Below, piece by piece: positions 1-12,629 of a stretch of DNA of 64,000 nt. Each line of letters starts with the position of its first letter. Positions within the stretch are counted from its first letter, which is position 1. The notes below the pieces were generated by a model that made no database searches, was not told the DNA's origin, and worked only from the letters and a program-made list of their open reading frames with translations. Location: assembly GCA_017163975.1 (NCBI GenBank), contig JAFFSR010000292.1:2053501-2117500 (forward strand), read 5' to 3'. The stretch comes from Anastatus disparis. Lineage: Eukaryota; Arthropoda; Insecta; Hymenoptera; Eupelmidae. Both the position numbers and the translations under genes were made by a program.

Positions 1-3000
1 GCATTTGCAATCAAGCTTACATTCATGGCTTCAAAAGAAACCATTACTCCTCGTGTAACGTGCATTATAGAAGTAAAAATGTAAACATGGACGTACATTA
101 TAGTCTAGAGAATAAATTACTTATGAAGAGTTGTTCTAAAGAAAAAAAAATAATAAATAACTAAAGCAAAACGAAGAAGTAAGTGAGACGAGAGAACTTA
201 GATGATGAAAAAAATAAATAATAAGTATAGCCATGTAAAGCCTTGGAGCATTTAACATTAGACGAAATGAGCACCATGAGAGAGTAAAGGTTTAAGATTT
301 CGTTGCACCTGGCCACTTGCAGTCTAAAAAACGCGTTCGCATTTTATTTTTTTAACGCGAGCAAAAGCAGAAAGACAAAGAACAAGAGAGAGAGGAAAAT
401 ACCGCGTGCTTATAAATGACGGATATAGCCATTGCTTTAGCATTGTTCTTTGGTGAGAGAGCCGAAATTTAAAATCTTGTATTCTTAAAACGAGAAGATG
501 GCTATATATATACATTTGTTGCGGCACTTTTTGGAACATCGAAGCCGAAAGTCGGCACTTTTGAAGTTTCAATCTCTGCTTTTCTACGTTCAAGCTATAT
601 GTATATGAAGACGACCGACAAAGCATGCGCTAAACTGCGATGAGCTACCGATGTATTCTTTCAAATTATATCAATGATAACAGAAGCTTTTAAGAATTTT
701 TGCTTATTTTAGTGAAATGGAAATTTGTGAATTATATATTTTCCATCAAGAACGAAATGTCATCGATTATGTTTAATTACAAAAATCACTTTTTTTTTAA
801 GCAGAGTAAAGTATTAATAAATTTCAAAATTAAAAAATTTTTTTTTTCAAATTACGATTACATGTTTAAAATTTGTTTAAAAATAAAAGAATTTATTATT
901 GAAAGAAAAAATATATAAGTTGTTAATTCTTGTATCGATTGCAATTTGTAAATTATTCTATTTTAGTTATTATCTCATCAACTTACAATTTGGTACCTCT
1001 AATTCTAATACAAAGTAAGATTAAAAAAACAATAATATGAAAATCAACAACTACTGTGAAAACTCAAAAACTTCTATTTATATGCAGAATATATTAATGT
1101 AATGTAGTAATGCTCAAACTAATTTTTTTAAATACTAAAAATTTATTCTGGTAAGCAAAAATTTATTAAAATTAATTAATTCGTCAAATAAGTTGAGTAA
1201 AAAGAATTTTCTTTATTAGAGATAATTTATTATTAAAAATTACCGTATAAGTTTGTACCTGAGATGGAAAAAATGATGTCTTGAATAGCGTAACAAAAGT
1301 GACCGCAATTTAGCCATGAATTTTCATCATTAATCAGACTGATATTCCTAAAAGAAAATAATTTCGTGAATTTCATGGTAATTTTTTATATGCTGAATTA
1401 GATATTCTTCATATCGTTTTGCTAAGAAGTTTTCTTTCATAAGTAACTAGTATGCTTTCTTTAAAATGACTGGAAAAGAAATAAAAGATCATTGGTAAAG
1501 TTGAGAAAGGTGAAAAATGAAGTAATTATAGAATGAAATTAAGTTTTCCAGCCGATTTTTCATAAATTTGTATCAATTGTAATACTTGAGCTCAAGATTT
1601 TTATTTTTAGATTAATTATCCTGATCTTAAGTGTTAATTTTGACACTTTATAATTAAAATCACCAATAAATTTAAAGAATAAAAGTAATTGAATGAAATA
1701 TTGTAACATATTAACAGTAAGTTATTGCACATATTTAATTTTTCATACATCGACAAAAAATTTCTACATCTTAACTTGTATTTATTTATCAAGAAAAAAA
1801 AACTACATGTATTTATTCTATAAATGTGAAATTTTCTTGTAAAACTCTTATGAGGACTTTTCTTTGGGATCAGGACTCTTTAGTTGAGTTGTATGTATAT
1901 GCTGTGTACACATTGTAACATCTTTCTTTAAAATCTTGGAAAAACTAACGCAATATACCGCACAAAGAGCATAATGTATACGTATACGGTGAATAAAAGA
2001 CTAACGTTTCCTTTTATAGTTTTGTTCATATTTAAGCGTTCGCTAAAAACCAAAAGGTGTTTCATAAAAGCCGTAACCTTTGTACACACAGTAAAGAGAG
2101 GCTATCCCCTTATACATACCGGAAAAACAAACATCCCTTAAATGTTGGAGATTGAACGAAAAGTGCGTGTGCAAATATACGTTCAAACTCTCATATAGCC
2201 CAGCCACAATCCAATCTGCAAGCATGAAGATCTTAATTTTCTTTTCGGACTAAATTCATTGGTATAACTATATTGACGGCTGCAGTGTTTGGTCATCTGC
2301 TATATATAGGCAGCCCCCGTCGAGTTTGTCGTGAATTTTTCATCTCTCGTTTTCTCTTGAGGTTTTTAACTTTTATTAACCCTTACGGGTTAAATATATA
2401 TTGGGGACCTTTAAACATCTGCCTCCACGCTTTCTCATTCGTCACATTTATGTATGTATATATTCAACAAAAATCTGCGTAGGCGTTTTATACACCATGT
2501 GTCGAATTTAAGGAAATTTTTACAAAGGGCTGAGCTAGATATATCTTTTAGATTTATATACTTGACAAATGATTTGTGGAACAGACAAACGGGTTTAAAG
2601 TCAACGGTTTTTTTTTTAAATTCTTTAAACGAGTGCCAAAAATTGAAAAATATTTAATTGCTGGAAATTATTGTCATTTTCACATCAATCAAACGTATTT
2701 TAAGATTTAAAACGAAACCCTTATTCGTTATTTAAAAAAAAAATTCAAAATCTTTTAGATTTAAAAATACTTTTTCGCTGTATTGGATCTGTATTTTAAA
2801 TTATCAATATGAAATTCACACTTTCAATTTTAAGACAACCTTTGTTTGTCTTTTTAGCGGTAACATACTTTCACCCTTGAACTACACATTTTAAAAAAAT
2901 TATTTAAACTTAAAGTATTGAAACATGTTTTGTGCAAACAGTATTGAATATATACCGCAAAAAATAATCTAATATAGAATACACCTATAAAATAAAATTA

Positions 3001-4919
3001 GTTTCATAAGAATATATTTTATTTAAGTGTATTAAAAAAATCGTATTTGAAAAAAGTGAGCTCATGGATTTTTAGAATGATGAAAGTCAGCTCTGGGTGT
3101 TTAACACCTACAGTTTGAATGTATTTAATAATTTTAAGGTGTATTTAATAATTTTTTTGTCAAAAGTTATAAATAAATGAAAAGCATGAAAAAATTACCT
3201 TACTTTTGCGTTGATTTCAATCATTATTTTGATTTCTATTTGATTTTTTAATTAAATTGAACTTTTTTAATAAAAAAAATGTTATCTCGACTTTTATGAA
3301 AATGTTATAAATAAAACTCAGAAGGTCACTTTTGAAAGTAATACCTCTTTTCACATATTATACACAATTTTTTTATAACCCAATGAAGCGTATAATTTGA
3401 AGAAAAATTAATGTTAAGCCAGAAAGATGTAAATTATTTAAAATTAGGCAATAAAAAAGATATAAAAATTGCATTAATAAAATCTGAATTATTAAATCTC
3501 TAATAACAATTCTCTTTGCCAGTCAAACTTTCTCGTAGAATAATTTTATAAAAGTAGAGCTCATTTCCTTCTCAATAATTAAATTTAAAAAAATGAAATA
3601 TCTTAACTCAAAATGTTTTTTTCTAATACACAAAACGAACATATGTTTGGTCACTGAAATCGCTTTTACGTTTCTGTTAACCATGATTTCAGATAAGTAC
3701 ATCAACAATACTTCCTTTTCTTTTGAAGACACAAAAGCTTAAAAAAGAGTCAGTAAGAAAGATCTGAAGCAATCATACTAGGCACGCGAAAAGTTTTGTA
3801 AGCAAAAGGAAAAAATAAATCAAGGGGTTAGCCTTATAACCGCGCATTTTTATTTTTCAAGAAGACGAGTGACGAAGCACCAGCTGTCTATGCAGATGCT
3901 AGTTTTACGGATTACATACACAGAATATGAATGTTTTCTACGATTCTTTATAAAAGGATAGCGGGCTATTGAAAAATAGACCTTTGGTCCTTGCACGCGA
4001 AAGAAGCATAGACTTGAACGATTGCCTCATTGTATTGTGTACATTTCAAGCTTTGAAGCGCTAAGCTTGTAAGGCATACTACACCCGCAATACCCCTTTT
4101 CTTTCTCTAACCTTTCGTTTCAATGAATCTTCTTTTTGACTCGATGTAAGCGTGTACGTTTAAAAAACTAGAAACTTTCTATCATATATAATGATCAGAC
4201 AATCTTACTTTGTACATCAAAATTGTCTATGGAAAAAAGAGTCGAGTAACAAAGCTGTTATGGCCGAAAATTGACATTTTTTTGGGATGATGGTAGTTTT
4301 GCTGACTGTACAGATAAATATTGTTATTTTTACAAAAAATAATATAATTTTTATTCAACTTTTTTTATTATAGGAAATCGTGCTTTTATATTGAGTAACT
4401 AAAAGGACAATTATATTACAAAGTATAAGGATTAATATATTGAAAAATTTTATAAAATATTTAACCATTACTATTATTATAATCAATTTTATAAAATTAA
4501 ATAATTTATTTCAAATCTATTAGAAATTAAAATAAATACACATCATTTTTTTTTAACCATCCTAAACTCAAAATTTCAACTTCATTGTTCTTTCTGATCT
4601 GATGTACAAAAATTTTTTTACAAAACTCGCCTTCTGTGAATCTCTCGTCTCGCAAATAAAGCTTTTCCACAACCATTGCGAAATGTACTATTAATAATAA
4701 AAACCTACATAAATTAAAACCCATTGTAACATTTGATAATATTTATTATACATTATTATTAGACATTATTCGTTAAGTATTGTAAAAATTTCTATAAATG
4801 GATATTAATAATTGCAAAAAGAGTTTTTAAAAATAAGGATCGTAACAAGGTATAGATAAATATATACGATTTGTAGTTGATTCTTGCAAAAATCTGTGTG
4901 TTCGTGTGATGTATATATA

Positions 4920-4923
<4 letters not shown>
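1..4923. other. Gene-poor AT-rich region with GC-richer islands
   Basis: I find no coding exon I can support. Open frames are short, biased to F, I, K, N and Y, and show no family motif. The AT-rich background is broken by islands of more balanced composition at about 240-650, 1,850-2,480 and 3,760-4,180. These have CpGs and pyrimidine runs but no long frame. They could be regulatory DNA, old repeats or untranslated exons of a gene outside the window. The sequence alone does not decide. Confidence 0.6.

Positions 4924-4966
<43 letters not shown>
4924..4966. repeat. (TA)n microsatellite
   Basis: An uninterrupted TA dinucleotide run of about 43 bases. It produces the Tyr-Ile rich frames seen on both strands, which are not genes. 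A GC-richer island follows at about 4,970-5,300. Confidence 0.95.
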
Positions 4967-4973
<7 letters not shown>

Positions 4974-5559
4974 TATTGCGCATTTAGCACAGGAAGCGAA
5001 AGAACGCGGGAGAGGGCTTTTGTCCGTTGGACTTTTGTGGAGGAGCGCGCGCGACACACAAAGTGCCTTCCTCCGGTATATAATATTAAAAAGTTCTCCT
5101 TTCTTTTTTTTTCTCTTGGTATGGTTGGTGGGCACCGCGGGAAAAGCTGAAATCCGCCCGGTAACAGTCCAGAATCGTCTAACCGTGAAATGTTCGTGGG
5201 CGACCGGGGCTTATATCTGTGTAGACGACCAACACCTACACGCTAATTTTCATTGCATCGCTGAATCGCTTATAGACTCTTCTTTCTTTTTTTTACAGCG
5301 TTGTTAGTAATGATTTTGTAAAGTCAAGGTATTTCTTGTTTTATAGTTTCATCATTTCCTCATGATTTCCTTCATTTTTTATTAAAAAAGTATATTAGTT
5401 TTACTTTTTTAAATGCTTTCGTAGATTCTTTCGTTCCTTATTGATTATGACATTACTATATATTTTATTGTCTTATAAATATCATATTTTCATTTGTAAT
5501 AAGCACTGAATTGAAGCCTGAAAAGATTTTTTTATAATATTAAGTAATGAATTTTTTTA

Positions 5560-6092
5560 TGTTAAATATATATTTGATACAAGAATTTGATCCATGAATA
5601 ATTTTAAAAAATCTCAATCGATGCTTAAAATCTTTTTGATTAGTCAAAGACTTGATTTAGTCTATTTTGGTGGTTGCCGCAAATTTTCTAGCCAATTTTT
5701 AACAAATTAACCACAAAATTTCCAGTAATCTTCAATTTATATGTCTTCACAAAATAACGGAGCTGGAATTTTGATAAGTTTAAATGAATGTTGAACTGAA
5801 TTACATATATAAAATTCACAAAAATATTTATTTTTTTAAACATTTTAAACTTTTTCCAAACCAAACTTTTAAATTCTTGTTATTTATTTAAAACTAAAAC
5901 TGTTGTTTTGTAATGTTATATAAATTGAAAATCTCTAGAAATTTTGAAGTCAATTTGTTGATAATTGTCTGAGAAAGCCTGAGGTAGTCACCAAAATTAA
6001 GTGTTCAAATAAAGGAAAGAATTTTAATCATTGGATGAGATTTTTTAAAATTATTCATGGACCAACGTCTTGTATTTAATATATATTGAAGA
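5560..6092. mobile_element. Degraded foldback (MITE-like) element, about 530 bp
   Basis: Two arms of roughly 230 bases are inverted copies of each other. The outer left arm (around 5,563-5,690) contains CCATGAATAATTTTAAAAAA followed by TCTCA, and its reverse complement is found at about 6,036-6,062. The pairing continues inward: AACAAATTAACC near 5,700 matches the complement of sequence near 5,950, and CTTCAATTTATAT matches the complement of sequence near 5,920. There is no coding frame inside. It looks like an old non-autonomous DNA element. No target duplication is clear. Confidence 0.65.
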
Positions 6093-8078
6093 TAAACAAA
6101 CATTTTATCAATTAATATGATAAGAAAAAAAATTTATCATTACATTAAAATTTGATTTTTTTCCAGGCTATAACTCAATATTTGGTACCTATTACATACT
6201 TAAATAACTTTGAAAAATTTCTTATTTTTTTTCAACATTTTCTTAGAATACATTTGATCAAGTTAGATTTTAAAAAATCATTAATAAAGTTATTAGATAA
6301 GACGTAAAAAAAAGAACAAGAACTAATTTTCAACTAAAGATGATACACGAATATTCATTGATATTATACGCATATTAGTAACACCAAGAAAAATATGAAA
6401 ATATGTTTTTAAAATTTTTATAATTCAAATACTTTTTAGAAATTTATTTTACTATTGACAGATAATATATTCAAAGTTTGTAAAGTCCACATTGAAGTAG
6501 TCAATAATGAAAAATTCGAGTTTTTGAAATTTCACTAAACTTTTGATTAAAAACATCATATTATAAACGAGAACTAACGGTTTTTACGTCACATTCATCA
6601 CATCGACACACAGTGAAACTTAAATCAAGTATCTCATACATTTCATATCCAAAAAGTTTTTCGATTCTCTTTTCCTTAGATCTTTAAGGAAGATCTAGCT
6701 AAGTTGTATAAAGAAAGGAGGTACACATACAATATTACAGTAAAGATCCAGTCTAAGTTTATTTCAAGGATATTTATATACGAGAGGGAGGATCTATGAG
6801 AGAGAAAAAACGAGACTTTAAATATCCCAGCAGATAGAGCTCTTTTTTGGCGTAACAGCTGTTGCACCCCCACCTGAGGGCCGCCTTGTCTCTGGGTATC
6901 CGTTCTAGGAGAAAGGTATATGTATAAATACATACATACACACAAGGTTACACGTGGAATTCAATTCTTTAACGTATTCTTTTCTTTATCTGAACCTGGC
7001 TTTTATTCTATAAGGCACTGTTTTCTGTGTAGCTATATGTTAATGTAGTTTATGGCGGCTCTATGTGGTTTTTAAATGGCTTGGAAAAAAATAACAGACA
7101 CGTGAAAACTCCGAGTTGATGAGTTTAAATGCCAGGAAAAGTTTTGTAATCTTATAAAAAGTCTCAAATTTAAAGAATCCTAGAAAATTATTTTGGATAA
7201 ATTATTAATACTTATTACTGATTAAAATTTAAATTAATTATTAGCATTTAATAAATTTTAATTATTCAACAATCGATTAATTGAAGAAAACATATAAAAA
7301 ATTTATATAAATCTTTTACATTTCACACTTTTTTTGCTCATTATGTTGTAATTTTATATCAACGTTAAATAAAACACCAATATTTCAAATAAATAGTAAG
7401 ATTATCTATTTATGAAAAAAGTCAATTGTTTTGTTAAAAGTTTCCAATAAGCTCATTCAAATCATCAATTCATTAATCATGCCAACTTATACTTTATTTA
7501 AAAAAATGTCCATTGAAATATTAACGAATAAAGCTGAAATTCAAAAAATTGCTATGAAAGAAAGTTTTTAATGAAAAATAAAAATCTAATACGCTACATA
7601 TAAATTTAATCCAAAAATATAAAAGATTTAATAAATATATTTGAAGATAATCTCCCTCGCAGAAATGCAAATATAAAAAATAGCGTATACTACAATTTAT
7701 GACTATTATTAATAGTAATATTTTATCATACCAATATTGGCTAATAAATAGTAAGTTTTTGCCAAATTTGCAGAATCTAAATTTTTTGTATATTATGTAA
7801 AGCAACATTTTTATTTTTAGCTAAAAAGTGGGCATAAACCATACCGGATCGTATAATAAATCGTCTCAAATCCAAATAATCATAGGGATTCAATTGTGAG
7901 TATTTTTTTCTGTTTTTTTTACGATTTAATCCTCGAAAAAACATTCTATATTGGTTAAAATAATAAAGGTCTTGAAAAATTTCCATTTTCAGCTCTTCAT
8001 TTTAAAGCAACGGTCACAAAATGGTAAAAAATCGTTTCAATTTCGACCAAGAATATATTTAAATTATTGAAAATTTAA
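6093..8078. other. AT-rich intergenic DNA with one GC-richer island
   Basis: No gene is supported. A GC-richer island lies at about 6,580-7,110. The rest is AT-rich with short low-complexity frames. Confidence 0.55.
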
Positions 8079-8270
8079 GTCTTCAATGGCTCAGTCGGTA
8101 GAGCGATGGATTCGCAATCTCGAGATTTCGAGTTCGAATTTTGCTCTCAGCCGAATTATACAAGCACCACTGTACGTGCATGTGCTTTGTTCACAAACGC
8201 GATGAAAACTTCCGTCGCTAATTAACATAAAAATGATACCGTAAATACAGCGACGTTAAATAAATTTAAA
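8079..8270 (+). mobile_element. tRNA-Thr-derived SINE, copy A
   Basis: The tRNA-like head has an A box (TGGCTCAGTCGGTAGAGC) and a B box (GAGTTCGAATT), followed by a unique body and the family 3' end (AAATACAGCGACGTTAAATA). This copy reads CGC where most copies have CGT at the anticodon-like triplet. An 8-base low-complexity match, AAAATTTA, on both sides may be the target duplication but is weak. Confidence 0.85.
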
Positions 8271-11200
8271 AAATTTATAACATTTAAATTGAACGGTAAT
8301 GCTATGCCAAGAAGCTGTAGGTGGGTAAACCTAAGTATATAAAATATATAAAATTATTAAAATTTTAATTAGTATATGAAAACTCTTGGGCATTTCAAAT
8401 GATTTCCAAATAATTAAATTCAACTTATTAGTAATTTTTAAATAGTTGCCAACTAACTACATGAACATACGGTTGAGCACACACACGTACATACATACAT
8501 TTACGTATACTTGCATCCATATATAGAGATTTTTCAAAACTAAGTCAATCTTTCACTCAAAGTTCGAGCAAATGTAAAATAATTTCATATTCAATCTGTT
8601 GTGAAATCGATTCGCTCATTTGCTATAGTGATTGATTATTTCATTCAAAGTTGAAATTTACTTAAATATTTAAATAATTAGATTATTATTGTATTAACAG
8701 CGTGAAGCTTTTTAATTTAGAGAAAAGGGGCAAATAATTTGATTATTTAATTAATACAGACGAAATAATTTTAAAAATGTTTTTAAAAAACGTTAATACC
8801 ATTTGACATAGTTAAGCAAAAGCAAAACAAATTTAACTTCAACAGAATAATCGAAGCGCGAAAACTTCTAGTGTACATAGTAACAGCTGTTGTGACAGAG
8901 ATTGTGTCACGCGCAAAAAGTTCTCAAAACACATCTTGGATCCTATCAAGAATTTTAAAGTACGGTTGAAGAAAAGTTCGCTTAAAAAAGTTACTTAGAA
9001 ATTTTCTTTTACCAAAGTTAAAATACACGAAATAGCAAGCTAACGAAAAAAAGAATCTTAAGAAAATGAAAAACAAAAATATAGCTCCAAAAACAGCTGG
9101 ATCATAAAGTATCGAAAACCAACTTGGTCACGCCTTTACGTGCGTGCTTTCTCTCCCTCTTGAACATTTTTTTTCTTTTCTTTCTACATATTACGATCGG
9201 GTTCGTGGGGGTGGTAAATACATGTAACTATATATACATCGAACTAAACATTAAAGCATCTCGTGAGTGATATAAAGCTTTTTTTCTCTCCTATACGAGG
9301 ATCGACCAGATGCCAGCCACGCGCTCACACACCAATTAAAGAACTTGCTTTCTCTTATGCCACTATATATATATGCCGGAAATTTCAACGGTCGCTGATA
9401 CGTTAGTGATTTCCTCTTAATAAAGGTGAGAAAAGATATATTAGCTCTTTGTTCTTCGGTGAAAGATAACTAGTGATTTTAAGTTATAATATAACTTATA
9501 TGGAAAATATTATACAATTTTCTTATTGGACAATTTTTTCAGAACTTGACTATTTTTTAATTAATTTTATATATATGAATAACTTTTTTAAAAGATGTTT
9601 TTTTTTATTCTATCTAAAAAAAATTAAATTATTTTTTTTTCATTGTCAAATTTTGAGAATTTAATTGAATTATTTATAAAAATCATATATATAAAATAAT
9701 TACATCAAAATTTTAATCTTTTATTTTAACGATTTTATTTTGAGCAAATCTTTGATTTTCAAAGCAAATTTGGTAATTGTTTTTAACAGAATAAAATATT
9801 CCAAAATTTGGGACTTCGAAACTCAAATGCACTTTCTTCGTAAGTAATAATACCAATGAAAGCACGACTTGTAGTTACAGTTTCATTTTGTAAAAAAAAT
9901 ATAGTATTTATGGTTATCATTTAATAAAATAAATCTTACAAAGTAAACGTAGATCACTTTGATGTAAATAATTTATGAATATAATTTTTATAATTTTTTT
10001 ATAATTTTTAAATATTTTAAATTTATATTAAATACAACTGCCTAATAAAATATTATAATCGTTATCTTATTTTTTGTATCACCTTATATTTATTAATGTA
10101 TAAATTTGTTTATAATTATAATTATTTCTAAATAATATTAGACTGTGATAATCATTAGTCAAGCAACAAAATTAAAATGAGCTTTCGATAGAAAATTTAC
10201 ATTTGTATATATTATTTATCAAATAAAAATTTTTTTATTTATTTAATAATTTTGACGGTTATGCGTGTAAGCCATGATAACAAGGATTGGAATGAAATTA
10301 AACGATAGAGTTAATAAAGAAATGTATAAATATCAAAAGCTTTAAAGTATATTGTTGCAGTGTACAGATGGGTTAACAGTTAACATCCATTGATTATCGA
10401 TTTCCTTTTTCTTTAATTAATAACAAAATTTTAATTAATTTATATTGAAGTTAACAAACCAGAGTGAGATTGAAATTATAAATTTATACTAAAGTATTGA
10501 ATTTTAATAAATTTATAAAATTATTTAATTTTGTATTTTTGTAAGCATTTATAAAGTATTTCCATAAGATACTAATTATTTACTTTTTAGGATTGAATTG
10601 ACGGTCAATATCCTGTGTCTAAGATAATGTTATATTATTGCACTTTGAAAACAAATAATTCATCATTTGCATATTTAAAAAAAAAGAATTTCCTTATTGT
10701 ATGTGGTTCGTTTATTCATTAAATTTTAGCTATAATTATTGGAAATAATAATTAAATTATTTAATCCTTAAATTTTTATTTTGTAATTGTAAAAAAACAA
10801 ACATAATCAACAAAAATTATAATGAATCCTTTTCCGGTGATTTTTGAATAACAAATAAATAAATGAACTCATACTTATTATTGTTGAACGGTCACGCCTT
10901 ACTCTTTAAAAAAATCATCGACACCAATGCCCTGCCCACCGTCTGCATCCCTTTGCATATATTTGTACGAAAAACTTTGAAACTGGATCAAGTGCAGCGG
11001 GTGTGCAAAAGCACACATTTTTACAGAGCAGGTATATACACTTGTATATTTTGTTTTGGAAGAAAGAAGCGTCAGTTCGCTTGGTAACAGAGAGAAAAAT
11101 AAATAAAAATAAAGGGGATGAGGTGAGAGAGATACAGAAGCACTCTCAACATTATGCGTACATATAAAGATATAATATGTAAAGAGCAAAAGTAATTTCG

Positions 11201-12467
11201 CGGCCGATATTCCCGCCAAGAAGTTTTTCGTTTGGGCGGGAGCTTGAGGGGCCTCTGTAACGGTCGAAATAAAAACCTTTCTTTTTTCTCTTTTTCTTTT
11301 TCTTTTTCTTTTACTTAAAGGGAAACGGCAGGTGCAACTGTTGCTGTTGCTGCTGCTGCTCCTGCTTCTATACTGCCTTGGCCTCTAAGAGCTTCTAAAG
11401 GCCAGACTTCATTAAACACGATCCCATCTGCGTCTTCGAGTTCCCATAAGACGTTCGAAAAAAAGGCTAAATATATATACATGCTATACGACGACGACGA
11501 CGACGACGACGACGACAAAGACAGATGAGGACGACTCTCTTTTGGTGCACCTCCAGAATTCCCAAGGCAAGAAATATGTACACAAGTATATATATATACA
11601 CTGGAAGGGAGGAAAAAGCGCGCGAAATCTATATCTACGCGCGAAAATGCACCAGCATTATTATTCTGTACCCCTCTTTTCTTTTCCTCTATTTTTCAAG
11701 AAACCAAGCCTGAAAGACATTGTAAACCTTAGCAGGTCATTCTTATGCGAAAGATAAATATCGTTGCATTCAGCAACCCTACACATAGCGAATCCATGAA
11801 CAAATTGATTTATTACACCAACTTGAAAACTACTTTCTCGCGAGGATTTTCCCGCTTTAAATAAGTAATGCGAAGTCAAGTTTTTTTTTGGTTTCCTTAA
11901 TTCTATGGGAGTCTCAAAAAATAATTGAAAAAAAGCTTCTTTTTTTAAGGATCTCGAGGGTTGTTTTCGTAAACCGGATATGAAATTATTAGGGGAATCA
12001 AAGAGGTTGATCCTTATGGGGAAATGATATTGGTACAATGACAAAGCTAAATATAGTGGTTCGTTTTCTATTCTTCAAGGAAATCAAATTTAACGAATTT
12101 TCAACAAGATTTTTTTACACTACTTAATAGGATTACATTGCGGCCTTTACAACGATTCTATTAAATAAAAATCGTTGTCGATCAATAAATTAATTTTCTA
12201 TACTTTGAATTTGTATTTTATTTATTACCTGAATTTAATTTTACAATAACAAATAGATCTGGTAAAGATCATATTACGAAAGGAACATTCTTTTTGGATA
12301 AAAATGGACATTTGCCATGTTTTATTAAAATGTGATCATTTAACTTTTCAAGATGAATTTTTAATATTTTTACTTAATGATATAAAAATATTTGTAATAA
12401 TTAAAATTATAAAAATATGTCCATGAACGCAGTGACGAAAAGATATTGAAGATTTTTTAAGTGTTAT
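8271..12467. other. Gene-poor region with two GC-richer islands
   Basis: Islands lie at about 8,820-9,430 and 10,870-12,060. The second carries simple repeats: TTTTTC units at about 11,280-11,315, a CTG-type run at about 11,341-11,365 and a CGA run at 11,488-11,516. A minus-strand frame at 11,315-11,518 reads poly-Ser, then a mixed segment, then Ala-rich sequence. Its ends are made of the triplet repeats, so I do not call it a gene, though the middle has a less biased composition. Confidence 0.5.
11488..11516. repeat. (CGA)n trinucleotide microsatellite
   Basis: About nine consecutive CGA/ACG units in a GC-richer island. It encodes the poly-Ser stretch of a spurious minus-strand frame. Confidence 0.95.
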
Positions 12468-12629
12468 TAATTTAACGTCATTTTATTTATACTTTGTTGC
12501 AATGCTAATTAGCGACGCATAAAGCACTTGTAACGTATACAGTGGTGCTTATATCAATCGGCCGAGAGCGGGATTCAAACTCGGGCTATCGGGTTACGAA
12601 TCCATCGCTCTACCGAGTGAAGACCTCGA
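12468..12629 (-). mobile_element. tRNA-Thr-derived SINE, copy B (diverged)
   Basis: Reverse-strand copy. It keeps CGGTAGAGCGATGGATTCGT and the B-box region, but the D-arm start is altered, the body is shorter and the 3' end is more diverged (TAAATAAAATGACGTTAAAT on its own strand). No target duplication is clear, so it is probably an older insertion. Confidence 0.8.

Noticed and set aside
4827..5307. Frames of 102 and 133 aa on both strands
   Set aside because: Both run through the TA microsatellite as Tyr-Ile repeats and have no family motif or splice support.
8079..8160. Functional tRNA-Thr gene
   Set aside because: The head has the boxes but a poor anticodon stem and no acceptor stem, and it continues into the SINE body found in five other copies.
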